This document shows, one piece after another, positions 6,399-13,119 of a stretch of DNA of 15,235 bases; the first letter of the stretch is position 1; each line of letters opens with the position of its first letter. Under the pieces are notes generated by a model, which ran no database searches, was not told the DNA's origin, and was given only the letters and a program-made list of their open reading frames with translations. The stretch comes from an uncultured Burkholderiaceae bacterium (GTDB lineage Bacteria > Pseudomonadota > Gammaproteobacteria > Burkholderiales > Burkholderiaceae_C): contig CALIDR010000091.1 of NCBI GenBank assembly GCA_938022295.1, positions 1-15,235 on the forward strand. Reading direction: 5' to 3'. The position numbers were made by a program, and so were the translations under genes.

Positions 6399-8459
6399 AT
6401 GCCCAGCCCAGCCCCTGCCGGCGACGCCGGCATCGCCGCCATCCGCACGCTCGCCCTCGTCGGGCCGGCGGCCGGCGGCAAGACGAGCCTCGCCGAGGCG
6501 CTGCTGCACCGCGCCGGGATGATCGGCGCGCCCGGCAGCCTCGAGCGCGGCACCACGGTGAGCGACTTCGACCCCCTCGAGCGCCGGATGCAGCACTCGC
6601 TGAACAGCGCCGTGATGCACCTGCACCACGGCGGCTGCCGCGTCCACCTGATCGACACGCCCGGCGCCCCCGACTTCGCCGGCCAGGCGCTGCCGGCGCT
6701 CGAGGCGGTCGAGACGGCGGCGATCGTGATCAACGCCGCCACCGGCATCGAGCCGGTGGCCGTGCGGATGATGGAGCACGCCGCCGAGCGCCAGCTCGAC
6801 CGCCTGATCGTCGTCAACAAGATCGACGCCCAGGGCGTGGACCTGCCGGCGCTGCTGGCGCAGATCCAGGCCACGTTCGGCAAGGAGTGCCTGCCGCTGA
6901 ACCTGCCCGACGGCGGCGGCGAGCGCGTCGTCGACTGCTTCTACAACCGGGAGGGGCACAGCGACTTCGGCAGCGTCGCCGACGCGCACCGCGCGCTCGT
7001 CGAGCAGGTCGTCGAGGTCGACGCCGAATTCGTCGAGCGCTACCTGAACGACGGCGACGTCGACGCCGCCGAGCTGCACGCGCCGCTCGAGCAGGCGCTG
7101 CGCGAGGGGCACCTGATCCCGGTGTGCTTCGTCAGCGCGCGCACCGGCGCCGGCGTGGCCGAGCTGCTCGACGTCATCGTCAAGCTGCTGCCCAATCCGG
7201 CCGAGGGCAACCCGCCCGACTTCCTGAACGGCGAGGGGCCCGGCGCGCAGCTCATGCACGCCGAGCCCGACCCGGGCAAGCACGTGCTCGCGCACGTGTT
7301 CAAGGTCACGCAGGACCCGTACGTCGGCAAGATGGGGATCTTCCGCGTCTGGCAGGGCACGGTGGCGAAGGACTCGCTGCTGTACGTCGGCGACGGGCGC
7401 AAGCCGTTCAAGGTCGGGCACCTGTTCATGCTGCAGGGCAAGGACCACGTCGAGGTCAGGCAGGCGCTGCCGGGCGACATCGCCGCGGTGGCGAAGGTCG
7501 ACGAGATCGCGTTCGACGCCGTGCTGCACGACGCCGCCGAGGACGACCACATCCACCTCAAGCCGCTGACGTTCCCGACCCCGGTGCACGGCCTGGCGAT
7601 CACCCCCAAGCGCCACGGCGACGAGCAGCGCATGTGGGAGATCCTCGGCAAGCTCGTCGACGAGGATCCGTGCCTGAAGGTCGAGCACGTGGCCACGACC
7701 AACGAGACCGTCGTCTACGGCCTCGGCGAGCTGCACCTGCGCGTGCTGCTCGAGCGGCTGCGCGACGTCTACCGATTCGACGTCGAGACCAAGCCGCCGC
7801 GCATCGCCTACCGCGAGACGGTCACCGCCCGGGCCGAGGGCCACCACCGCCACAAGAAGCAGACCGGGGGCGCCGGCCAGTTCGGCGAGGTGTTCCTGCG
7901 CGTGGAGCCGCTGGCGCGCGGCGAGGGCTTCCGCTTCGTCGACGAGGTCAAGGGCGGCGTGATCCCGAACCAGTTCATCCCTGCGGTCGAGAAGGGCGTG
8001 CGCGAGGTGCTGGCCAGCGGCGCGATCGCCGGCTATCCGGTGGTCGACGTCCAGGTCACCGTCTACGACGGCAAGCACCACAGCGTCGACAGCAAGGAGA
8101 TCGCGTTCGTCACGGCCGGGCGCAAGGCGATGCTCGCCGCGGTGCGCGAGGCGCGGCCGATCGTGCTCGAACCGGTCGTGCAGGTGCAGATCGTCGCCCC
8201 CGACTCGGCGATGGGCGACATCACCGGCGACCTCTCGGCGCGCCGCGGGCAGGTCAGCGGCACGCGCAACGGCGCGCCCGGCACGATGGTCATCGAGGGC
8301 CTGGCGCCGCTGTCGGAGCTCGCCGGCTACCAGTCGCGGCTGAACGCGATGACGAGCGGCCAGGGCCGCTACACGATCGTCTTCAGCCACTACGAGCCGG
8401 TGCCGCCGAACGTGCAGCAGCAGCTCGTCGCGGCGTGGAACTTCAAGGACGAGGAGTGA
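6399..8459 (+). CDS. Elongation factor G paralogue (FusA2 / EF-G-2 type)
   Basis: The 686-aa protein starts at ATG 6399 behind GAGGAG (6386-6391). The open frame runs far upstream, but that part is antisense to the amidase gene. It has the five-domain EF-G plan: GTPase with P-loop GPAAGGKT (22-29), DTPG (86-89) and NKID (140-143); a domain II beta barrel; and the EF-G domain III to V region with GELHLRVLLERL and GDITGDLSARRGQ. The switch I region is unusual. Where housekeeping EF-G has the ERGITI segment with its Mg-binding Thr, this protein reads SDFDPLERRMQHSLNSAV, as in FusA2-type paralogues. A role in ribosome translocation is therefore doubtful; the family's function is unsettled. It is probably co-transcribed with the BNR gene 58 bp downstream. 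Confidence 0.92.
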   Translation: MPSPAPAGDAGIAAIRTLALVGPAAGGKTSLAEALLHRAGMIGAPGSLERGTTVSDFDPLERRMQHSLNSAVMHLHHGGCRVHLIDTPGAPDFAGQALPALEAVETAAIVINAATGIEPVAVRMMEHAAERQLDRLIVVNKIDAQGVDLPALLAQIQATFGKECLPLNLPDGGGERVVDCFYNREGHSDFGSVADAHRALVEQVVEVDAEFVERYLNDGDVDAAELHAPLEQALREGHLIPVCFVSARTGAGVAELLDVIVKLLPNPAEGNPPDFLNGEGPGAQLMHAEPDPGKHVLAHVFKVTQDPYVGKMGIFRVWQGTVAKDSLLYVGDGRKPFKVGHLFMLQGKDHVEVRQALPGDIAAVAKVDEIAFDAVLHDAAEDDHIHLKPLTFPTPVHGLAITPKRHGDEQRMWEILGKLVDEDPCLKVEHVATTNETVVYGLGELHLRVLLERLRDVYRFDVETKPPRIAYRETVTARAEGHHRHKKQTGGAGQFGEVFLRVEPLARGEGFRFVDEVKGGVIPNQFIPAVEKGVREVLASGAIAGYPVVDVQVTVYDGKHHSVDSKEIAFVTAGRKAMLAAVREARPIVLEPVVQVQIVAPDSAMGDITGDLSARRGQVSGTRNGAPGTMVIEGLAPLSELAGYQSRLNAMTSGQGRYTIVFSHYEPVPPNVQQQLVAAWNFKDEE

Positions 8460-8517
8460 CGCTGCACTGGTGACCAATGCACGGGCACCGCACCGGTCGC
8501 GGCGCGTGGAGGAGACG

Positions 8518-9681
8518 ATGGCGACGGCAAAGAAGATCCCCGCGGCACGCAAGCCGGCCCGGCTCGTGCTGCTCGTGGCCACGCGCAAGGGCGCGTGGCT
8601 GCTGCACGGCGACGCGAAGCGCCGCACGTGGCGGCTCGACGGCCCGCACTTCCTCGGCCACGTCGTCAGCCACCTGCAGCTCGACCCGCGCGACGGGCGC
8701 ACGCTGCTGGCGGCGGCGAAGACGGGGCACCTCGGGCCGACGATCTTCCGCTCGACCGACTTCGGCCGCACGTGGCGCGAGGCCGAGCGCCCGCCCGCGT
8801 TCGCGAAGGCGCCCGAGGGCCAGACCGGCCGGGCGGTCGACCAGGTGTTCTGGCTCGCCCCCGGACCTCCGGGCGAGCGCGGCACCTGGTACGCCGGCAC
8901 GTCGCCGCAGGGCCTGTTCCGCTCGGAGGACGGCGGGGTGACGTGGGCGCCGCTGCCCGCCGTCAACGACGACCCTCGGCTGCGCGAGTGGATGGGCACG
9001 GTGCGGGACGGCACGCCCGACGGGCCGAAACTGCACTCGATCGTCGTCGACCCGCGCGACGCGGCGCACCTGCTGTTCGGCATGTCCGGCGGCGGCGTGC
9101 ACGAGTCGCGCGACGGCGGGCTGACCTGGACGACGCTGATCGAGGGGCTCGAAGTCGTCGAGGGCTTCGACGTCAACGTGCCGACCTTCCACGACCCGCA
9201 CTGCATCCGCCTGTGCCCGAGCAACCCCGACCGCCTGTACCAGCAGAACCACTGCGGCATCTACCGCCTCGACCGGCCGGGCCGCACCTGGGTGCGCATC
9301 GGCCGCACGATGCCGAAGAAGGTCGGCGACGTCGGCTTCCCGATGGTGGTGCATCCGCGCGACGACCGCGTGTGCTGGGTGTTCCCGATGGACGCGAGCG
9401 ACGTCTGGCCGCGCACCGCGCCGGGCGGCAGGCCCGCGGTCTACGGCACGCGCAACGCCGGGCGCACGTGGCAGCGGCTGGCCGAAGGCTTTCCCGCCGA
9501 GCAGGCCTGGTGGACCGTCAAGCGCCAGGCGATGACGGCCGACGCCGCCGACCCGGTGGGCCTGTACGTCGGCAACTCCGGCGGCGAACTGTGGGCGAGC
9601 CGCGACGAGGGCGCGCGCTGGCAGTGCATCGCGCGCCACCTGCCCGAGATCTACGCCGTCGAGGCGGCGCTGCTGGACTGA
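8518..9681 (+). CDS. Asp-box (BNR/sialidase-like) beta-propeller protein
   Basis: I place the start at ATG 8518, directly behind GGAGGAG; an in-frame ATG-like start at 8470 has no ribosome site. The 387-aa product has five Asp-box motifs of the form S-x-D-x-G-x-T-W: residues 79-86, 136-143, 197-204, 311-318 (TRNAGRTW) and 361-368 (SRDEGARW), with a degenerate one near 252-258. That pattern marks a sialidase/VPS10-like beta-propeller. There is no signal peptide, and the basic lead MATAKKIPAARK suggests a cytoplasmic location. This argues against a secreted sialidase, and the catalytic Arg triad and Tyr/Glu of sialidases are not evident. The next gene, a MoaD-type carrier, begins 11 bp after its stop. 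The biochemical role is unknown. Confidence 0.85.
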   Translation: MATAKKIPAARKPARLVLLVATRKGAWLLHGDAKRRTWRLDGPHFLGHVVSHLQLDPRDGRTLLAAAKTGHLGPTIFRSTDFGRTWREAERPPAFAKAPEGQTGRAVDQVFWLAPGPPGERGTWYAGTSPQGLFRSEDGGVTWAPLPAVNDDPRLREWMGTVRDGTPDGPKLHSIVVDPRDAAHLLFGMSGGGVHESRDGGLTWTTLIEGLEVVEGFDVNVPTFHDPHCIRLCPSNPDRLYQQNHCGIYRLDRPGRTWVRIGRTMPKKVGDVGFPMVVHPRDDRVCWVFPMDASDVWPRTAPGGRPAVYGTRNAGRTWQRLAEGFPAEQAWWTVKRQAMTADAADPVGLYVGNSGGELWASRDEGARWQCIARHLPEIYAVEAALLD

Positions 9682-9692
9682 CCCGGCGCCCG

Positions 9693-9950
9693 ATGCAGGT
9701 CCTGATCCCGACGTCGCTGCGTTCGTACACGCGGGCCGCGCGCGTCGAGGCGAGCGGCGCGACGCTCGCCGAACTGCTCGCCGACCTCGACCGCCGCTAC
9801 CCGGGGCTGCGCTTCCGGATGGTCGACGAGCAGGACCGCCTGCGGCCGCACATGCGCGTGTTCGTCGACGGGCGTGCGGTGCACGACCTCGGCCACCCGA
9901 TCGCCGCGGGCGACGACGTCGCGATCGTGCAGGCGCTCAGTGGCGGGTGA
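9693..9950 (+). CDS. MoaD/ThiS-family sulfur carrier protein
   Basis: This 85-aa protein begins MQVLIPTSLRSYT and ends in the double glycine ALSGG, the exposed tail that MoaD/ThiS-type ubiquitin-fold proteins need for adenylation and thiocarboxylation. The middle, ATLAELLADLDRRYPGLRFR and HPIAAGDDVAIVQALSGG, has the typical beta-grasp spacing. MRVFVDGRAV is the usual strand before the last turn. It could donate sulfur to molybdopterin, thiamine or another acceptor. No moaE, thiG or MoeB-type activating enzyme is nearby, so its partner is unknown. The tight 11-bp spacing to the BNR-propeller gene implies co-transcription and perhaps a shared task. Confidence 0.88.
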   Translation: MQVLIPTSLRSYTRAARVEASGATLAELLADLDRRYPGLRFRMVDEQDRLRPHMRVFVDGRAVHDLGHPIAAGDDVAIVQALSGG

Positions 9951-10023
9951 GTGGCGGGCGAGCAGCGGCTGACCCGCCGACGCGCCGGCGGCGGCCGCGT
10001 GCCGCTTTGCGACACTGCCGGCG

Positions 10024-10785
10024 ATGGACTCGACGCTCAGCCTGACGTACCTCGCCGGCGGCGTCGTCGTGCCGCCGGTGTCGCTGGTGCTGCTGGCGCT
10101 GCTGGGGCTCGCCATCGCGCGCCGGCGCCGCCGGCTCGGCCACGCGCTCGCCGGCGCGAGCCTCGCCGCGCTGCTCGCGCTGAGCCTGCCGGCCACCGCG
10201 TTCTGGCTGATGTCGCGCCTCGAGCCGCCGCCGTTGAAGCCGCGGGCGACCGAGGGGGCGCAGGCGGTCGTGATCCTCGGCGGCGGCGTGGCGCGCGGGG
10301 CCGTCGAGTGGGGCGGCGACACGCTCGGCGTCTTCACGCTGCAGCGCGTGCGCTACGGCGCCCACCTCGCCAAGGCGACCGGGCTGCCGGTGCTCGTCAC
10401 CGGCGCGGCCCCGGTCGACGATCGCCCCGGCGAGGCGCAGATGATGCGCGACGTGCTGCGCCGCGAGTTCGGCGTCGACGTGCGCTGGTTCGACGACCGT
10501 GCGCGCACGACGGCCGGCAATGCGCGCGAGGCCGCGGCGCTGCTGCGCGCGGGCGGCGTCGGGCGCGTGCTGCTCGTGACCCACGCGTTCCACGTGCCGC
10601 GCGCCGCCGCGGCGTTCGAGCGTGCCGGGCTGCGCGTCGTGCCGGCGCCCACCGGCTACATGGGCTACACCGGCGACTTCGAGTGGACGCACGCCGTGCC
10701 CACCGGCGATGCGCTGCGCGTGTCGTACCTGGCGCTGCGCGAGATGGCCGCCAACGTGCTGTACCGGATCGTCGACCGCCGCTGA
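10024..10785 (+). CDS. YdcF/ElyC-family membrane protein (DUF218)
   Basis: This 253-aa protein has two predicted membrane helices (about 12-32 and 42-64), followed by a DUF218 domain (about 79-245). Family motifs are AVVILGGGV (81-89), PVLVTGAAP (122-130), the RTTAGNA segment (161-167) and LLVTHAFHVPRA (183-194), whose Thr/His/Arg cluster is the conserved core. Relatives include E. coli ElyC, YdcF and SanA, linked to envelope and peptidoglycan-precursor homeostasis. Direct enzymatic proof is lacking for most of them. The domain should face the periplasm or membrane surface. It starts 73 bp after the MoaD gene with no clear ribosome site, so it may be the last gene of that run or have its own promoter. 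It is convergent with the 7-TM gene, with 13 bp between stops. Confidence 0.88.
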   Translation: MDSTLSLTYLAGGVVVPPVSLVLLALLGLAIARRRRRLGHALAGASLAALLALSLPATAFWLMSRLEPPPLKPRATEGAQAVVILGGGVARGAVEWGGDTLGVFTLQRVRYGAHLAKATGLPVLVTGAAPVDDRPGEAQMMRDVLRREFGVDVRWFDDRARTTAGNAREAAALLRAGGVGRVLLVTHAFHVPRAAAAFERAGLRVVPAPTGYMGYTGDFEWTHAVPTGDALRVSYLALREMAANVLYRIVDRR

Positions 10786-10798
10786 GCGTGCGCGAGCG

Positions 10799-11635
10799 TC
10801 ACGCCGCCGGCGCCGCCCCCTGCAGGCCGAGCGCCATCGCGAGCGCCCACAGCACCGTCCACGCCACCGCGACGCCGGCGAGCCACGCCCCGCCGCGGCG
10901 CGGCCCGATCGCCGCGATCGGCAGGGCCGCCAGCGGCAGCGCCTGCTGGGCGTGGATGCCGACGAAGTGCGCCGGCCGCAGGTCCCCGCCGCCGAGATGC
11001 CAGCCCACCAGCGGCACGCCCCAGCCGGCCGGCGGCTGCAGGCCGCCGAGCGCGAGGCCGGCACCGGCGCCGAGGAAGAACGTCAGCGCCGCGCCGGTCG
11101 CCGCGCCGGCGACGACGAGCCGCGGCACGTCGGTGCGGCCGTGCCGCCACAGCTCGCGTGCGAACACGAGCTGGGTGCCGGTCAGCACCAGCGCGGCGAC
11201 GCCCATCGCGGTGTAGAGCGCGCCGTGCACGGCGTCGGCGACGTTGTAGTGCGACGCCTGGCCGAGCGCGGCCTGCAGCGTGATGTAGCCGACTTCGAAG
11301 CCCGCCGTGGCCACCAGCGTCCACACCGCCCGGCGCACCGGCGCCGCGCGCCGGCGCGCGGCGGGCAGCAGCCAGACGAACCACGCCGTCGTCAGCGCGA
11401 ACAGCGCGGTCGACGCCATGAACTTCAGCGGCTTGGCCCACACGTCGACGCCGCGCAGCGTGCGCTCGTCGACGCCGAGCGCGACCAGCGCCGGCACGAT
11501 CGCCGCCAGCATCACGGCGGCGAACCCCACCAGCACCGGCTGCGCGGCGTGGAGCTCGCGCAGCGCGGCGGCGGCGCGCGAGGCCCATGGCCGCCGGCCG
11601 GTCGGCGCCGAGATCGGGTGCTGGACGACGGTCAT
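10799..11635 (-). CDS. Seven-segment integral membrane protein of unknown function, coupled to the ABA4-like gene
   Basis: I take ATG 11635 as the start: AGGAG lies eight bases upstream, and its ATGA overlaps the stop of the ABA4-like gene, a translational-coupling arrangement. The frame is open further upstream but there it shadows that gene. The 278-aa product has about seven hydrophobic helices. Conserved-looking polar features sit in or near helices: VWAKPLKF (65-72), Glu114 within GFEVGYIT, HYN (129-131), and GGGDLRPAHFVGIHAQQ (215-231) with His213, His223 and His228. The histidines could bind metal or heme, but this is speculation. I recall similar unnamed membrane proteins but no characterised member. 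Regulation by the divergent TetR-family gene is likely because of the shared promoter region. Confidence 0.8.
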   Translation of the reverse strand: MTVVQHPISAPTGRRPWASRAAAALRELHAAQPVLVGFAAVMLAAIVPALVALGVDERTLRGVDVWAKPLKFMASTALFALTTAWFVWLLPAARRRAAPVRRAVWTLVATAGFEVGYITLQAALGQASHYNVADAVHGALYTAMGVAALVLTGTQLVFARELWRHGRTDVPRLVVAGAATGAALTFFLGAGAGLALGGLQPPAGWGVPLVGWHLGGGDLRPAHFVGIHAQQALPLAALPIAAIGPRRGGAWLAGVAVAWTVLWALAMALGLQGAAPAA

Positions 11636-12090
11636 GGGGCGGCTCCTGGGGCAGGGGTGAAGACGCCGGTGCGGCGCAGCGCACCGAGGGCGACGAAGGC
11701 CAGCCAGCCGGCCGGGCCGAACCCGAACGTCAGCGCGAGCACTGGCACGAGCTGCCAGTGCGGGATGCGCAGCCGTGCGCCGCGCTCGGCGATCCAGCCG
11801 CCGACGAAGAGGTCGAACGCGAGGTAGTGCACCCAGCCGGCGAGCAGCAGGCCGGGCCGGTCGAACAGCGCGCGAACTGCGGCCAGCGACCCGTAGCCGC
11901 CGTCGCCGCCCCAGTGGGCGACGATCAGCGCCACGTACAGCGCCGAGAGCGCCGCGGGCAGCACGAAGCCGGCGAAGCGCCGGCCGGCCGCGGCCCAGCG
12001 TGCCGACGGCGGCGAGGCGAGCAGCACGAGCCAGCCGACGAGCGCGACGGCGTTGGCGAGCGGGAACGTCGATTCGGGCGCAGGGAGCAT
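11632..12090 (-). CDS. ABA4-like (DUF4281) membrane protein
   Basis: This 152-aa protein with about four membrane helices carries the DUF4281/ABA4 pattern WVHYLAFDLFVGGWIAERG (86-104), then a Pro (110) and LTFGFGPAGWL (120-130). ABA4 in plants is needed for neoxanthin formation in the carotenoid/abscisic-acid pathway. Bacterial homologues are common, but their function is not established, and no carotenoid gene is present in this window. The stop TGA overlaps the ATG of the next gene by four bases. The start ATG 12090 has no strong Shine-Dalgarno sequence. The 140 bp upstream, shared with a TetR gene, hold two palindromic sites. Confidence 0.85.
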   Translation of the reverse strand: MLPAPESTFPLANAVALVGWLVLLASPPSARWAAAGRRFAGFVLPAALSALYVALIVAHWGGDGGYGSLAAVRALFDRPGLLLAGWVHYLAFDLFVGGWIAERGARLRIPHWQLVPVLALTFGFGPAGWLAFVALGALRRTGVFTPAPGAAP

Positions 12091-12125
12091 GCGGTGCGGC
12101 GGCGGTTGACTGTCGGAGGGGTGTA

Positions 12126-12140
12126 CTTGACAGTGTCAAG
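12126..12140. promoter_or_regulatory. Palindromic operator, site 1 (perfect)
   Basis: CTTGACA-G-TGTCAAG is a perfect inverted repeat with 7-bp arms and one central base. It lies 36 bp before the ABA4-like start codon, where a repressor would cover that promoter. Size and symmetry suit a TetR-family dimer, and a TetR gene starts 91 bp away. Confidence 0.7.
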
Positions 12141-12161
12141 ACGCAAGCGGATCGCAGGCGC

Positions 12162-12167
12162 TACACT
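12162..12167 (+). promoter_or_regulatory. Candidate -10 element for the TetR-family gene
   Basis: TACACT matches TATAAT at four of six positions and is overlapped by operator site 2. No good -35 hexamer is present at 16-18 bp, so the promoter may be weak. The predicted leader would be about 55 nt. Confidence 0.35.
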
Positions 12168-12180
12168 AGACACTGTCAAG
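12166..12180. promoter_or_regulatory. Palindromic operator, site 2 (one mismatched pair)
   Basis: CTAGACA-C-TGTCAAG matches site 1 on the opposite strand except at one arm base. Its centre is 40 bp from that of site 1, close to four helical turns, so both sites face the same side of the DNA. It overlaps a possible -10 (TACACT, 12162-12167) of the tetR-like gene, which suggests autorepression. Confidence 0.65.
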
Positions 12181-12230
12181 GTGCCTCGCGATGTTGTCGA
12201 TCGCGTCGCACGAACCGCCTGCGCCCGCCC

Positions 12231-12875
12231 ATGCCTGCCGTCGACCCCTCCTTGCCCGCGCGCCCTGCCGCGGGCGGCGCGGCGGCCACCGACCCGGCGC
12301 CCGACCTGAAGCGGCGCATCCTCGCCACCGGCCGCGCGCTGCTCGAAGAACGGGGGCCGGCGGCGCTGAGCCTGCGCGAAGTGGCGCGTCTGGCCGGCGT
12401 CACGCACCAGGCGCCGTACCACCACTTCGCCAACCGCGAGGCGATCCTGGCCGAGCTCGTCGCCCAGGGCTTCGACGAGCTGGCGCAAGCGCTCGCGGCG
12501 GCGAACGCGCGTTTCGCGGCCGTCGGCCGGCGCGTCGGCGTCGTCGAAGCGGGGCTCGCCTACGTCGGCTTCGCGCTCGCCCACCCGGGGCTGTTTCGCA
12601 TCATGTTCCGCCACGACGTCTGCGACCCCGCGCACGCGCCGGCTGTGCGCGCCGCCGGCGAGCGGGCCTACGCCGAGCTGCGGCGCATGGTGCAGCTCGC
12701 GCACGGCGCACCCAGCGACGAGCTCGCGGCGCTGTACTGGGCGCAGGTCCACGGCCTGGCGAGCCTGCTGATCGACGGCCCGCTCGGCGCCGGGCCGGGC
12801 AGCGCGCCGACGCGCCTCGCGCTGGCGCGGGCAGTGCTGCAGCGGCTGGCCGACGCCGTCACGCCGGCACGGTGA
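12231..12875 (+). CDS. TetR/AcrR-family transcriptional regulator
   Basis: The 214-aa protein starts at ATG 12231; no strong ribosome site is seen and no better in-frame start exists close by. Residues about 24-70 form the TetR N-terminal helix-turn-helix domain: LKRRILATGRALLEERG, LSLREVARLAGVTHQAPYHHF and FANREAILAELVAQGFDEL. The C-terminal domain (about 90-205) has the pattern GLAYVGFALAHPGLFRIMF and LYWAQVHGLASLLIDGPL of the WHG-type TetR_C group, which holds the ligand pocket and dimer face. The ligand is unknown. It is divergent from the ABA4-like/7-TM pair. The two palindromes in the shared gap are the obvious binding sites, which implies repression of both the pair and itself. Confidence 0.93.
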   Translation: MPAVDPSLPARPAAGGAAATDPAPDLKRRILATGRALLEERGPAALSLREVARLAGVTHQAPYHHFANREAILAELVAQGFDELAQALAAANARFAAVGRRVGVVEAGLAYVGFALAHPGLFRIMFRHDVCDPAHAPAVRAAGERAYAELRRMVQLAHGAPSDELAALYWAQVHGLASLLIDGPLGAGPGSAPTRLALARAVLQRLADAVTPAR

Positions 12876-12922
12876 CGGTGTTCACGCCGGCGGGCGGTTC
12901 GCAATTCCCACCCGCGCACCGG

Positions 12923-12943
12923 GACAATCCGCGCCTGCACAAT
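12923..12943 (+). promoter_or_regulatory. Candidate -10 elements for the riboswitch-terC transcript
   Basis: Two -10-like hexamers, GACAAT (12923-12928) and CACAAT (12938-12943), lie 11-31 nt before the first paired base of the structured leader. Each matches TATAAT at four positions. TTCGCA (12898-12903) could serve GACAAT as a -35 at a long 19-bp spacing. Placement just before the leader is the better argument. Confidence 0.35.
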
Positions 12944-12953
12944 CCCGACCTGT

Positions 12954-13086
12954 CGGAGGGGGAGTAGCCGGCAGCCGCGTCCAAACGGCGCCCTGCCGCG
13001 GTCACCCGTCAGTACGAAGCCACGGCCGCCAGGCTGCACCGGCTTCCGGGCCCGCACGAGACCCGCGTCTCGCGCAAGACCTTTCG
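12954..13086 (+). promoter_or_regulatory. yybP-ykoY manganese riboswitch
   Basis: The terC leader carries the conserved marks of the yybP-ykoY class as I recall them. These are GGGGAGTAG (12959-12967), the ACCCGTCAGTACG segment, GCACGAGACC (13054-13063) and GCAAGACCTTT near the end. A closing stem P1 pairs 12954-12960 with 13080-13086 (seven pairs, two G-U). Inside, stems 12969-12974/12993-12998, 12998-13003/13024-13029, CCGG-CTT-CCGG (13039-13049) and CGCG-TCT-CGCG (13064-13074) give a multi-helix junction. The class binds Mn2+ between loops L1 and L3 and switches on Mn exporters and TerC/Alx-type proteins, as it would here. The ribosome site lies about 25 nt downstream, so control of translation initiation is likely. 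Confidence 0.85.
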
Positions 13087-13119
13087 GCGCGAATCCCAAC
13101 CCCTTCTCCGGGAGTGTCC

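Noticed and set aside
6282..9260. Minus-strand open frame of about 990 codons
   Set aside because: It is the mirror of the EF-G-like and propeller genes in GC-rich DNA; the translation is repetitive Arg/Ala/Asp/His with no domain.
12104..12116. Possible third operator (TTGACTGTCGG) next to the twin palindromes
   Set aside because: It lacks the central spacing and one arm is degraded, so it does not match the other two sites well enough.
10799..12139. Treating the whole minus-strand frame as one 446-residue protein
   Set aside because: The upstream part shadows the ABA4-like gene in another frame; ATG 11635 with AGGAG and an ATGA overlap is a far better start.
13114..13116. GTG 13114 as the terC start
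   Set aside because: It overlaps the only ribosome site; GTG 13120 has correct spacing.
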